A stretch of DNA of 64,000 bases, taken from contig NC_039517.1 in the NCBI RefSeq assembly GCF_003672135.1, positions 10,936,601 to 11,000,600 on the forward strand, in the 5' to 3' direction. The position numbers and the translations under genes were made by a program. Positions 32,093 through 43,479 of this stretch are shown here, one piece after another (the first letter of the stretch is position 1; each line of letters starts with the position of its first letter). The notes below the pieces were generated by a model. That model did no database searches. It was not told the DNA's origin and saw only the letters and a program-made list of their open reading frames with translations. The DNA is from Ooceraea biroi (lineage: Eukaryota > Arthropoda > Insecta > Hymenoptera > Formicidae).

Positions 32093-32478
32093 TTAACGGT
32101 GACTAACCACTTTATGGTAACGCAAACTCATTAAATCCGTTTTATACCACCCATTAGTGATCGAGCTGTCCTTGTCTATCACTACGAAACCGTACTTGCG
32201 TTGCCAACAACTGCGACACAACGCGCAAAAATCATCGTATGACATGTCGGTATTCACGTGATCGTTGTAAATGTGTTTCAAGTTGGTACCATCCTGTTTA
32301 AACACGATGAGCAGGTTCGCGTTGTCGTGTATAAGATGCTTGGGTATCTTTGCATACTTCTGACAGAGATAGAAACAGTCGACGTTCGAGTGTCGCCCCA
32401 TCGCAAAGTATTCTCTCACCGTATCCTGCTTATCGCACGCCACGTCATCAAAGACGAAGATCGAGTTTGGCCGCGCCT
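32093..32478 (-). pseudogene. Polinton packaging ATPase (A32/FtsK-like), C-terminal part
   Basis: Minus frame with SIFVFDDVACDKQDTVREYF: a hydrophobic strand ending in DD (Walker B), followed by NVDCFYLCQKYAKIPKHLIH and NLLIVFKQDGTNLKHIYNDH (sensor region). These are hallmarks of the genome-packaging ATPases of Polintons and large DNA viruses. The Walker A part is missing because unrelated repeat DNA begins at about 32479. Confidence 0.75.
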
Positions 32479-33239
32479 ATATAGGAGGGACGATGCCTCA
32501 CCGCCGGGATCCGTGCCATAAACCAGGTGATCAAAATCTGTACGGTGAAATCTGTTACACCGGCTCCGGCGGGGGAGAGGAGTAAAGCCCCTTCCTCCCG
32601 CCCTCCCGCGAAGCGGGCTGAAAACGATCGTATATGTCCGGGGTTCCAGGTTCGGAAAATATAACCTAACTCAAACTTATTTCTGAGTTAAAGCTAAAAT
32701 TCCATCAAATATACTCTTTCGTAAACGTATATGGTATCGCAAAATTATGCTCTAGTCATTAAACTTTTTTGTTAATAATTTTGTAACAAACAACGAGCGA
32801 CAGGTGAAACCTAGTGCAGGTTATTCAGGAAGGTGACCTTGTAATATATGTCAAACTCAAGTCCTTGCTTCGCGTGGACAGTCGAAAATTCGTGCAAAAT
32901 CATTAAATTTCTTTTTTTTTAATAACTTTTTAATGAACAACGAGCGACGGTTAAAACTTGTTGAAGATGACTCAGGAGGACTTCTATAATATATGTCAAG
33001 GTCAAGGTCATCGGGGCGGGCTCCGTTATTGTCAATATTTAATCCTATATTGTTCTGAATAACGCGAAAATAGTCTGTAACTGGCAAAAAAGCGTTTTTG
33101 TCGATTTCTCAAATTCCAAATAAAAACCTCCATATCTCCTAAATTAAACCAGATAGCCACTTTCACCACTCTTTAAGTTTTGTTTGTAATGACCTGTAGA
33201 TGAAGAATCCACGGTCAAAACTTGGCGCTCCGGAAATCG
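32479..33239. repeat. Repeat block related to 17614-18072 and 57762-58805
   Basis: Contains GCCGGGATCCGTGCCAT, GATCGTATATGTCCGGGGTT, AACAACGAGCGACGG and GTCAAGGTCAAGGTCATCGG, all found in the other two elements. It truncates the ATPase gene. No gene was recognised. Confidence 0.55.
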
Positions 33240-33660
33240 TAGTATCTCCATTTGTTATATTATATTGTATTAATATCTTATTATAATATCAACATATTCT
33301 TATTCGACTCCATCATTTCCAGAAAATTGTTTATTCAGATGTACGTTATTATGACATTATAGAGAAACCCCCTTTCCTCCCGCTGGTTAGGTTAGCAAAA
33401 ATGTCGCGGTCCCTGCGGCCTCCCTCCCCTCTCGCGGGTTAGGTCAGCGAAAAGCCCCTCTCGCGGGTTAGGTTCGCGAATAGTCCGTGGTCCCCCCTCC
33501 CCCTCCCTGCGGGTAGGTCCGCGAATATGTCATGGTCCGAGATGTCCTCCCCCCTTCCCCGCGACCCCTCGCCCAATGACGTCATACCCCCCTCCCCCTG
33601 CTGACTCAGCCCCCTTAGATCCCTGGATTAGGATCTGCCTTCCTAACCTACTCAAATGTA
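33240..33660. repeat. Inverted copy of 19726-20150
   Basis: TCAGATGTACGTTATTATGA, CGCGGGTTAGGT and CAATGACGTCAT units mirror 19726-20150. Probably a dispersed non-autonomous element. Confidence 0.65.
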
Positions 33661-35029
33661 CTTTTCTTTAACTAACTTGTTCTTTTCAAATCCAAGTATT
33701 TAGATTTCTCCGATAGAAATAGGTATATATAAATCGTCGGTAGTTCTAGTGTTAAGACCGTCTTAAGTACAATTATAAGATATTTGAAACCAATCACACA
33801 GCCGTATTAGTATCTTAAGACATTAATACTTGGCGCTGCTAATCAATATGGTAATTATTCTCTTTTTTTCTCTTATGTGGATGCGTGCATGTATGTGTGT
33901 CTTTCTCTTTCTCATGCGCGCGTGTGTATATGTGTGTGTGCATAACATTAGAATTAAGAGGATTATGAAGTCGTCTGTATTATCCTTACGGAAAAAACAC
34001 TCAAATATTGAGAATTTTTTTTCAATATTGGGAGTATACTCCCAAAATTAAGACTATACACTTAAATGTTGAGTATATGCACTATGTAAAAAAACATATC
34101 CAAATAATTTTTCATAAACATTCTTTTGCAACATGAAATGTTTCGGAGATACATTTGGAAACATCTTAGAAACATGACATAGTTAATGTTCGTATTCAGA
34201 TACCAAAATTACGCAGACGACGTTACAGAAATATCTTACGATAATATGTCGAAAATATTTTTTAGGAATAATACGTTACTGTGAATTGCTTCTGTAAGGT
34301 TCTGTAAGGTTCTATAAGTTTCTGTAAGGTTTATTATAGTGATACAAGAGAAAAGCTTGTCTACGCCAGGTAGTCCCTGGACTGAAATTAAAGATTTCAA
34401 GAATTTTCCCATTACCTGGGGGTGAACCCCTATCACCATGCCAAATTTGGTGTTTCTAGCATGTCGGGAAGTACCCGATCAATTTAACGACAGACAGAAT
34501 AGGGATTTTATTTGTATAGATTGTATAGATATTCTAAATAAATTTGAGTAGATATACTAGGCGGATTCTAACTCGGGAGCTCCGAGGGGGGCGCGAGGTG
34601 AGGGAGGTATCTGCGGGGCGTGGGGGTATAACGTCACGTGGGAGGGGATCTCTCTGCGGAGTGCGAGGGTATGATATCATGCGGGGAGGGGGCAGGTCTC
34701 TCCAGGGTGCGCGTCCTCCGCGGTGGAGGGTGCCCGATGCAGCGGTTGGGATGCATGTTTATGTAAATATACCGTGCGTCTTATAGATGCGATATGTTTA
34801 TATCATAATTTATTATATTTTCAAGCACCGATACCCGGTCAAAGACATGCGTATGTAAACCAGCTATCAAAGAGCGATTAAGTAGAGACGTTATACAGAT
34901 CTAGGAACGAACCATGGGATTGTTATATAGATAAAAATATGTTTATATCTTAATTTGTTATATTTCCGAGCGCTGAAACCCGGCTGCTGTCAAAGACATG
35001 TTTATGTAAACATACCGTGCGTTTTATAG
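33661..35029. other. Repeat-rich region without gene
   Basis: 33740-33830 is a fragment of the TTAAGACCGTCTTAAG family ending in ACTTGGCGCTGCTAA. 34035-34060 has the palindrome TTGGGAGTATACTCCCAA. 34560-34740 is GC-rich and related to 19726-20150. 34745-35040 holds two diverged tandem units with CAAAGACATG and ACCGTGCGT(C/T)TTATAGATG. No coding sequence was recognised. Confidence 0.45.
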
Positions 35030-35376
35030 ATGTGTGGGGTTGAGTTTTCGGAAAGTGATAATAAATGAAATACACACGTTTGTGTGGGGGTAGAACAATG
35101 TAAGATGTGTAATTTATTCCGCCGTTATGCTGGTTTCGTTACATTCAAAAGAGACGATGATCTTTCGGTCGCGACTAATATTATTCTGCCTTTGCCTCTC
35201 GATTCGCACGCGTGTCGATTCGCTGATCGACCCTGTATCCAACTTGTTTTGCTCGCTCGCTTTGTCCGTCGCTCCTCGCAAGAGTGTCAACAACATGCTC
35301 TAGGCTATTCTAGACGATATACCCCGAAATAAGTCGCGATAGAAATCCGGATCCTACACTCGGTCATTCTGCGTTA
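35030..35376 (-). repeat. Probable 3' non-coding end / LTR of Gypsy-2
   Basis: Follows the integrase stop of Gypsy-2 on minus. Contains GGCGGAATAAATTACAC, a polyadenylation-like signal, and ends in a CA-rich stretch (CCCCCACACAAACG). No 5' LTR is available for comparison, so the borders are not defined. Confidence 0.4.
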
Positions 35377-36708
35377 TCATTCGACTCGAATGCCGGAATC
35401 TACGTTTACCTCTACTATTCTTTCATCCGCGTCGCAAGACTCTTCGTCGTACATGAAATCACTGTCGTACTCGAGCCACGGTTTGAGGGAATTCGCCGCG
35501 GTCGAAGTCTGAGATGGTCCCTCATTTTCCCCTATCTTTCTCACCAGGTAACGATCGCTACGAAGAGTACGGGTTATTTCGTACGGTCCGAGATACCGTG
35601 GCGCCAATTTAAAACCTGGTCCTCGTTGCGTCCATCTGATAACTACCAGATCTCCTTCCTGGTATTTCTTAGGCTCCTTTCGTTTTCGGTCATATCCTCT
35701 TTTATTCTCTTCTTGTAACTTTTGAATGTTTTTATGCGCTTGCATCCGCAGCTCGTCTCTGTCTTCGATGAACTCACAAGAAATTTCCTGCAACAACAGA
35801 TCCGTTATTTCTGGATCATCCTTCAGCCGCGGACAGACTCCGAAAAGTAACCGAAACGGCGTAGCATCGGTAGTGCGACTCCAAGTCGTATTGATGCACT
35901 GCTGAGCACGATCTAAGTATTTGAACCACTCATGAGGCCTGGGAGCAGCCAGCTTCGTCAACAAGGGTATAAGCACTCGATTGAGTCTTTCGACTTGACC
36001 ATTGGCCCTCGGGATTCCGGTCGTTATCAAATGTCTGTCAATGTGTTCCTCTTTACAATAGTCTCTGAACTCGTGAGAAGTAAAGGCGCAGCCTCGATCC
36101 GAAATAATGCGCCGAAGATTACCAAATGTAATCGACTGTTTTCGTAAGTGTCCAATTACTTCAGCAGTGTTTGTCGTTTTCGTGGAGTACAGCCAGACAA
36201 ACTTGGTAAAGGAGTCAATAACCGCAAATATATGCTGGTGCCTCTTCTGCGTCGTGGGTAACGGTCCCAAATGATCCACATGGTAAGTATCTAAGGGTAA
36301 ACTCCCTTTTTCCAATGCATTCAAGAGACCTTCCGGTCTCCCTTGCTTTCGATTGGCTAGAATGCAAAGAATACAATTATTGATAATTTTCTCAATCTTA
36401 GCTCGCAGATTACTCATCCAATAATCTCGTTCTATCAGGGCCGTCGTTTTAGCAACAGAGAAATGCCCTCTCTCGTGGGCATTTCGGACGACCGTCCCTT
36501 GCATCGCCGTCGGAACAACCAGTCGAGGACAACCGTTAATTTCTTTAAATAGAAGATCGCCTTGAATCGAGTATCCATCCATCGTTCCATTCTTCGCCGA
36601 TTCCACGATTCGGCGGGTCTCTACGTCGTCAGATTGCGCTTTTCTCAGCCGTGCGATTAGTCCGTCGTTGCACTCGCTTAATGTACATACACGCAGGGAG
36701 AGGGCCAC
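35377..36708 (-). pseudogene. Gypsy-2 integrase
   Basis: 443-residue open frame, the last part of pol. It has the zinc-binding N-terminal HHCC region (NAHERGHFSVAKT ... NNCILCILANRK), then the catalytic core with YHVDHLGPLP (Asp), IISDRGCAFTSHEF (Asp) and ANGQVERLNRVL (Glu). The C-terminal SH3-like domain contains GDLVVIRWTQRGPGFKLAPR and YLGPYEI, followed by an acidic tail. The triad is intact. It is joined to the RNase H part only through a frameshift near 36660-36700, so the element is probably dead. Confidence 0.9.
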
Positions 36709-37117
36709 AACTCAACGCATCAACATGGGCCATGTTTTTACCCGGTCGGTGCTCGATTGTATATTGAAATTCCTCGAGGAGCAATACCCAACGAGCGACG
36801 CGCACACACAAGTCTTTCTTGCTCATTGTAAGAGCAAATGCGCGATAGTCAGTTACTATTGTGAAAGGGATTCCTAGCAAATAAACACGAAATTTCGTAA
36901 GCGCTTTGATAACAGCCAATACTTCTAGCTCGTAACTTGGGTATTTCTCCTCGGCCGAGATGGTCTTACCACTTGCATAATACACAGGGTGGAACAAACG
37001 ATCCTTCGCATCGCGCTGCAGCAAGATCGCCCCATATCCCTGCATCAAGGCATCGGTGTGCAGTTCCGTCTCGGCACCGACGCAATACAATTTAGGACCG
37101 GCTTCTCGCTTAAGCAT
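36629..37117 (-). pseudogene. Gypsy-2 RNase H domain
   Basis: Residues include ELHTDALMQGYGAILLQRD (RNase H start; the usual DAS reads DAL), KYPSYELEVLAVIKALTKFR (catalytic Glu) and FTIVTDYRAFALTMSKKDL (Asp). HRPGKNMAHVDALSCGP marks the domain end (usually DALSR). Frameshifts separate it from RT (about 37050-37110) and from integrase. Confidence 0.88.
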
Positions 37118-39429
37118 GCCTTTAATCGAGCGAACGCGTCTCGTTCCGCTTCTCCGAATCGAAATTCTGCGTCAGCTTTTAAAAGATTGGTTAGCGGGCG
37201 CGCAATACTCGCATAATCACGAATGAATTTCCGGAAATAGCTTGTTAACCCTATGTAGCTCTGAACTTGACGCACGTTGGTCGGCTCAGGATAACGCTTC
37301 ACAGCCTCTGTTTTACGCTCAGATGGCTGAATACACCCGCCGCCAATTACGTAACTCAAAAATTCAACTTTAGTTTGCAAAAACTCACACTTTCTCCAAT
37401 TCATTTGCAACCCCGCCTCGCTAGCCACTCTCAGCACGAGTCTAAGTCTTTCCATTCCGCTTTCATAATCATCCGATATCACAATTACATCATCCACATA
37501 CGCAAGCACAATACGCTGTTGGATAAGGTCTCTAAAAACTTTGTTTACGAATTTCTGAAATACCGCAGGAGAATTGCACAGGCCAAACGGTACACACAAG
37601 AACTCGTACATTCCGTCAGGCACAATAAATGCAGTGTATTTACGACTAGCCTCGTCCACCTGAACATGGAAAAAACCATTTTTTAGATCTAATATACTAA
37701 AAACTCTTGCATCTTGCAGTCCGTCAGGTTGATCCTCGATCAGAGGAAGAGGGTATCGGTCTTTCATTATCTTTTGATTTAACTTTCGATAGTCAATACA
37801 AATTCGAATAGATCCGTCCTTTTTCCTAACAAGGACGATCGGACTCGCGTATTCTGAGATAGACGGTCGAACAATACCATCTTGTATCCATTCCTCTATT
37901 TGTTTGTTTACCAGATCTCGTTCGTATGCCGATAACCGTCTTGCTCTCTGATAAACAGGCTCATCGTCCTTGACTACAATCGTCATTTTAAGATCAGGCT
38001 CGCGATTTTGAATCGGAACATAATTTTTTACCAATCGAGCAATTTTCTCTCTATACGCGGGATTGGTCACGCAAGACAGATCCGGCTCGGTATCGTTGTC
38101 TACCTGGATATTTAATACTTCGGGCAAATCATTTCTTATCGGATTAACGCGCATTTCACCGCCCCTAATGTTTATCTCCATACCGCTCATAAAATCCGTG
38201 CCAATTAATAAATCGTGTAAGGCTAAATTATCCGAAATTACATGCATACAAATTGCATAAACATGCTCATCAATTTCAATTTCAGTGTTGACTAGACCCA
38301 TCGTTCTATTATTATCGGCTCCAATTCCGCGAAACACGACGGATTCCCGAGTAAGGGGAGGCAAATTAAGCTTTCGATACTGCGCTTCGCTTAACAAACT
38401 AATGTCGCTGCCCGTGTCTAACAACGCATGCATCTTAACGCCACCGATTGCAACCTCCTTCATGCACCCTCGTTTTGCGAACGCTACGCAACTATTTTTC
38501 TTTCCTATACCTTGCTTGGAGCATCTCGCCGCGACATGACCTTTTTCGCCGCACCTGAAGTACTTCACGCCTTCATTCTTCATCGGACAGTCGGCTCCTA
38601 CATGATTGCGCGTACCACAACTGAAGCAACGTCTCACCAATTTTGACTGCTCGCTCTCTGGTTGGCTCTCTGCCCGCTTAGGACCGCGTCTCTCGTACCT
38701 AGTTGACGGAACAGCAATCCGATCACGCAACAATATTTTCTCGAAAGCTCGAAGCAGAGCATCCGTACTGGTGAAGGACTGAATGCGTACCTGGTCTCGT
38801 AACTGCACGTCAGAAATTCCATCTATGATGTAATCAAGCACCTCGTCATCCGGAATAGGTATCCTGTTTCCCAGAATGACTTTATCATGGACATATTCAC
38901 GCAGAGACTCGGTTCTGCGCCAGACTCGCTCCTCAAACTCTTTGCGCAACTCCGTTCTGCTTCGATGAAACTGAAACATCTGCCTCAATCTCTCCAGCAA
39001 TTCTTCGTAGGGCAGTCGTATGTGCTCTGATTTGGAATGAAACCATTCTTTGGCTCTTCCTTCGAGTCGCATACCTATCAGGATCTTCGTTGCACCGTCA
39101 TCCATCTCGTAAGTGTCCTTCAGAAGTCTAATCTGACCCTCCCACGCCTCGTACTGACTGGAATCACCATTAAATGAATTAACCAATTCGGATATACTTG
39201 CCAGATTAATTCGTGGACCACGCGCCGTCTGTCGCGCGAGACCATCCGCCAAGACTTGCTGCATCTGCGCGCCGGCTGGTACCCGCCGATAATCGTTGTG
39301 CATCACATTCTCTGTGTGTCCGTTCGCAAATCCTCCAAGGTGACCGCTCTCTAACGTATTTGGCACTTGAAGACGGCCACCTTCATCCCGTACCCGGACG
39401 TCCGAACTCGCCTGAGTTCGTCTTAGCAT
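37045..39429 (-). pseudogene. Gypsy-2 gag-protease-reverse transcriptase, 794 codons open
   Basis: A single frame from ATG 39429. Gag capsid part: GAKEWFHSKSEHI-type region (GRAKEWFHSKSEHIRLPYEE). The zinc knuckle CFSCGTRNHVGADC is intact; the second, YFRCGEKGHVAARC, has Tyr in place of the first Cys. Protease: HALLDTGSDISLL. RT: EYASPIVLVRKKDGSIRICI, FSILDLKNGFFHVQVDEASR, FGLCNSPAVFQKF and the catalytic LAYVDDVIV (37480-37506). Gag and pol share one frame, as in some insect Gypsy lineages. A frameshift near the C-terminus disconnects RNase H. The 5' side, including the LTR, is missing beyond about 39540. Confidence 0.92.
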
Positions 39430-39546
39430 CTCTATCTCTCTCCGAGCCCACGCCAGCTCTCATTCGGCAAGCTCTCTCTCTCTCTCTCTCTCTTTGGTAC
39501 AACTCAGCCTCTCTCTGAATCATGCTCACGTACTCTCTCGACGTAT

Positions 39547-39750
39547 CCACTGGACTTTTTCTTGTGGGGCTACTGCAAGGAAGTCATTTACAGGCAGCTT
39601 CCCGAGACCATTGAAGAATTAAATGACAAACTTCACCATGCCATTTTGTCAATCGAGGACGAAGTTCTGGAGAAAACGCAAGAAAATTTATTGAGACGCA
39701 TGAGAGCGTGCATCACAATGGACGGCGGACACTTCGAACACTTGCTGTAA
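39547..39750 (+). pseudogene. Tc1/mariner-type DDE transposase C-terminal fragment
   Basis: Plus frame PLDFFLWGYCKEVIYRQL, the stretch around and after the last catalytic residue of DDE_3-type transposases, then ETIEELNDKLHHAI and a terminal RMRACITMDGGHFEHLL before TAA. The rest of the gene is absent, cut by the Gypsy-2 junction near 39545. Confidence 0.8.
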
Positions 39751-39771
39751 AAAGAAGTGTTCTAAACTAAT

Positions 39772-39875
39772 TAATCTGCCCTTTTCAGGGTAACCAAATA
39801 TTATAGTAATCTGCCCTTTTCAGGGCAACCAAATATTATAGTAATCTGCCCTTTTCAGGGCAACCAAATATTTTA
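39772..39875. repeat. Three tandem 35-bp units
   Basis: TAATCTGCCCTTTTCAGGG(T/C) followed by AACCAAATATTATAG, repeated three times with one substitution. It starts 20 bp after the transposase stop, so it is probably part of that transposon's 3' region. Confidence 0.85.
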
Positions 39876-40118
39876 TTTTCGAGGAACATTCTCTTCGAGT
39901 TCGCAAATTATTTTTAAAAAATCGACACGTTACAGGCAGACATTATCTACTATTCACTTGGCAGTACGAATGTTTCGAAGCATTCCCCTGCCGGTTATCA
40001 TAGTATCTAATTTATCGATCGGATTTACAGTATCGATAAGTCAGCCTTGACGAATTCATGCAGTTTACTATAAAAACATAACCTGATTGTTGTTATCGAG
40101 TTATCTCCGCGTCGGGTT

Positions 40119-40500
40119 ACGTGCGTTGTATACGCGTTTTTCTTCGAATAATTTTCAATCGCCGAATAATTAACCGGTAGTGATTAACAGTGATGAACCG
40201 ATAGAGGCATTCGTAAATGCCTCATTCTATCGATCAAGTGTGTGAATAAATCCGTGAAAGTGTTGATACGCGATACAATTTATAAAAGACGTGTCCAGAA
40301 AATTTCTGATCGATTACTGTGATTGTGCGTAATGTGTATTTCTTTCTTTGAATAATTTTCAGTCGCCGAATGATTTATCGGTAGCGACTAGCAATAATAA
40401 ATCGATAGATTCGTTTATCACTCAAGTGCGTCAGTAAATCCGAGTGCGTATCGATACGTGATGACAATTTATGACAGAAAAAAACTTCTGGCTTATTACT
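40119..40500. repeat. Two diverged tandem units of about 205 bp
   Basis: Both contain AATAATTTTCA(A/G)TCGCCGAAT, (A/G)ATCGATAGA-type boxes, CAAGTGYGTSARTAAATCCG and a CGATACG(T/C)GAT block. They lie 3' of the Penelope-like ORF in its own orientation and could be part of a Penelope terminal repeat, which is inference. Confidence 0.5.
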
Positions 40501-40969
40501 CGGTGTGGATTTGTGGATGGAAACGTGAGGTGCGATCTGAGCCACGGTGAAATTATTCATCCGTCAAGCTACAATTCGTCAAGTATGAGAACATCGAATC
40601 TGTACAGGTGAGTGAGTGAATGAGAAGAGAGAGAGAGAGAGAGTGTGTGTGTGTGTGTGTGATGTATCACATGCATGTATTTAGTAGGTATCGTGTGTGC
40701 AGCGATCAGCTGAGCGCCCCGCGTAAGCGTCGCGGTAAGTCGCGTCGCGCGCCGCCCCTGTCTGCCTCTTATACTCGGCCCGTTACTCGTTAACTATTTC
40801 CTTTAATAATTCAAAAAGTAAGCTTCGGACAAAATTTTCGTAGAGAAAAAATCGTCTCAGAATTACTTCCAGAATACGTCTTTGCAAGGACGCGTGGTTG
40901 TTCTGAATCACCCTGTATACTGGGTAGACGCTCAGTGTCTTTCTGCAAATTTATGGAATTATTCTGTTT
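40501..40969. other. Spacer with GA/GT microsatellite
   Basis: 40622-40662 is (GA)n followed by (GT)n. 40700-40780 is GC-rich (CGTCGCGGTAAGTCGCG). No gene was recognised. Confidence 0.4.
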
Positions 40970-41365
40970 TCAGATAAATATCATCTCAGCTATTTCACGT
41001 TTTCTAACATGTTTCTCCTGATGTAAGATATTGACATTAGACCAATCGAAATTGTGATCATTTGTTATTCTGTGTCTGCTAACTACAGACAAATCGTCGT
41101 CACGTTTCTTTATGTTCAAATTCTGTTCCTTAACTCTCACCGAAAAGTGCCTCTTCGTCTGACCAACGTAGCAGGCATCACAATCCGCACAATTAATTCG
41201 GTAAACAACATCAGTCTTCACGTCATTAGAGAGCATGTCTTTACCCAATGTGATGAATCTATCTAACTTATTAAAGACGGTGTAACAAACTCGAAGATTA
41301 CATTTCTTATAGATTCTGCACAGTTTTTCACAAATCCCCCCCGACATATAAAACAGTAAATTCAT
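40970..41365 (-). pseudogene. Penelope-like element GIY-YIG endonuclease fragment
   Basis: Minus frame of 131 codons. It reads VVYRINCADCDACYVGQTKR, where the Cys-rich linker followed by CYVGQTKRHFSVRVKEQ is the GIY-YIG nuclease signature of Penelope-like retroelements. Downstream are HRITNDHNFDWSNVNIL and HVRKREIAEMIFI, matching the usual 'D-x-V-x-I-L ... RLIREALEI' end. The upstream residues fit the end of the RT domain, but the RT core is missing. It is a truncated copy. Confidence 0.82.
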
Positions 41366-41766
41366 CGCTCATCCTCGTCCTCCTCCTTGTCCTCCTCCTT
41401 GTCCGCATAAATTACTGAAGTGCTATCAAATATATTTCCTAAAACAAAAGTCGTTTATTAAGTACTGAAACTATCGTAACTGAATTTATTCCGTTCTGAA
41501 CGTAGTTGCATAATAGTTCTAAAACTCACCTATATCGTCGTCATCGTCATCGTTATTGTCATCGTCCTCCGCGTCCTCCTACTTGTCCGCTATCCTTATC
41601 TTCTTTAGTGCATACAGCATTGCTAAAACCACAATCGTTTAGTAATTACATAACACAGTATAATACTATGTACAAAATAAAAAAACTCACCTATATCTTT
41701 CTCATTCCTTTGTCTCTTTAGTAACTGCTGCTCCTCTTCCACCTCTTCCTCGATCGTCGTCATTCG
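41363..41766 (-). pseudogene. Three acidic mini-exons with shared splice sites (putative gene piece)
   Basis: Minus strand: exon 1 from ATG 41764 (MTTIEEEVEEEQQLLKRQRN) ends GATATAG|GTGAGTTTT. Exon 2 (about 41532-41621) follows acceptor GGTTTTAG and ends GATATAG|GTGAGTTTT again. Exon 3 (about 41363-41441) follows TTGTTTTAG and ends in an Asp/Glu-rich tail DEDER-stop. Each exon has ACAAGGAGGAGGAC-like acidic repeats, suggesting exon duplication. One in-frame TAG lies in exon 2. Family unknown; it may belong to the Penelope-like element just downstream. Confidence 0.35.
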
Positions 41767-41815
41767 ATTGCTATCATACATTACTTCGGAAAAAAAACTA
41801 AACTTTCTTACTACC

Positions 41816-41966
41816 TGTTAGGGTGGCAAGCCTGCAGGACTTGCGCACAGCAAGCGGCGCGCAGTGAGCATATATATAACGATTCACTTGTATGAGATAA
41901 GAATAAAATATATGGTATTAATCTAAATTGTGAGTAATTCCAATCGTCTTGAGACCTTCCGTAACA
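41816..41966. mobile_element. Small solo LTR, 151 bp
   Basis: Begins TGTTAGGGTGGC and ends CCTTCCGTAACA, with 5-bp TSD CTACC at 41811-41815 and 41967-41971. It contains CATATATATAACG (TATA-like) and AGAATAAAATA (polyA-like signal). TG...CA ends, inner signals and 5-bp TSD fit an LTR. Confidence 0.75.
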
Positions 41967-42288
41967 CTACCGTTCGCTTGAATGAAGACTGACTGACTGA
42001 CTGAACGTGAAAAAAATCATTCACCAGTAGCCCATAGAACAAAGAAGAGTAGGACTATCAATGGGCAACATAAAGATACGTGTTAAATAAACTGTTAGCT
42101 CCATGGCGTAACGTGATGCTATCGAATGCGTCCGCACAACACGCGCGCGTATTGCAGTCACATACAACTAGACATTGCATATAAAACTTACGTAGAGGAT
42201 ACTCGACTGCGTGAGGGAAATGGGTGTGAGGAAAAAAAGAACAGTACACCTTATACATGTAAAAGTATTTTTTTTATTGTATGTTCTC

Positions 42289-42850
42289 TTACATCGGTTT
42301 ACCAAAAACCAGAGCCAACAGCTCACAATCTATAATGTTATCGGCGTCGAAGAATTCGCTGGCGCGTATGGCGTTCGACGCATCCTTCGTCTCAGCGGAC
42401 GCGATATGCAAAAATTGCGCAACCTTGGCGTTGACTTTATCGACGACACTATCCAACTGAGCGTACGTCAGCTCGATGCAGCGGTCCAGGTTAATCATGG
42501 TGAGGAACGTGGATTCGGTCATCATCAACCGTACGTCGGACGAATCCAGACACACGAGTTTGGTATCGTTCATCGCACTGAATCGCACCGTCAACGGTCC
42601 AACGGTGATAGGACGGCCGCGAACATCCTTGCAGAGACGGTTCTGAATGTCCCATCGTTGTTCGTAAAGTCCCTTCCACGTTTCGAGAGACAGGATCAGC
42701 TCGTTTCCCCGATGATCGCCTATCGCGATCTCGACGTAGCTCGGTGGACCAACGTTGATGCTGATGTCCAGGTACTTATATCCCGTAGCCGTCAGCGCGT
42801 ACCTCCTGCCCAGTATGCGAACTGCACGATGCGTGGATAAAACGCTAAGA
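42289..42850 (-). CDS. Polinton-associated protein, about 185 aa exon
   Basis: The minus frame is open from about 42850 to TAA at 42289. It begins after an acceptor-like TTGTGCTCTTAG (42851-42862), reads GYKYLDISINVGPPSYVEIA, then ETWKGLYEQRWDIQN, and ends ELLALVFGKPM. No motif of known function was recognised. It sits beside polymerase copy C1, and part of it is duplicated at 43260-43380. It could be a structural or accessory Polinton protein. Confidence 0.45.
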
Positions 42851-43019
42851 GCACAAACAAAAATAGTTAAAAATAGTTAACAAAAATCAAAAGTATAAGA
42901 CAAAGGGGAAGATTCATAAACGTATCTGGTACATTGCTGCGGTGGAGCGTCCTGAAGCGGAACGTAATAATTCATGCTGCTTCTATCAGCGGAGTACATT
43001 GCTGCTGCTGGTTAGGCTT

Positions 43020-43400
43020 TGCACGCACAGTGGTGGACTCAATACTGAACATGCACGCACGAACGTGTTCAATTCTTCAACCAATTATAAGGAGAGGGGA
43101 GGGGGGATTAAACGTTTTTAAGCGCCGATGTCAGCGCTGCGTACGTATAAAGTATGGAATTCGGGGTGACGCAATACCGAACCTGCACGAACGTGTATGA
43201 ACGTGTTCGATGCTTCAACCACTTATAAGGAGAGGGGAGGGGGGAATAAATTTACAGCTCACAATCTATAATGTGATCGTAGTTGAAGCATTTGCTAGCA
43301 CGTATGGCGTTCGACGCATCCTTCGTCTCAGCGGACGCGATATGTGAAAATTGCGCAACCTTTGCGTCGACCTTTCTTACGTCCTTCGGAGCTCATGCGA
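43020..43400. repeat. Partial duplicate of the 42.3-43.1 kb gene end and flank
   Basis: ATAAGGAGAGGGGAGGGGGG occurs at 43089-43108 and 43226-43245. TATGGCGTTCGACGCATCCT and GTCTCAGCGGACGCGATATG occur at 42369 and 43303 and just after each. This is a tandem duplication with loss of most of the second gene copy. Confidence 0.65.
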
Positions 43401-43479
43401 CTGACCCGTTTATCAGTTCTTTATTAGCGGTCCGCGATCATCCGATCTGTTACCCTTCAATAACCGAGCTGTTCTTGAC

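Noticed and set aside
34020..34060. Possible terminator or RNA hairpin (TTGGGAGTATACTCCCAA)
   Set aside because: A short palindrome in AT-rich DNA without an adjacent gene; more likely a MITE remnant.
42211..42840. 209-codon plus ORF
   Set aside because: Opposite strand of the Polinton-associated gene. The minus frame has a stop and acceptor at sensible places and a duplicated partner, and the plus frame does not.
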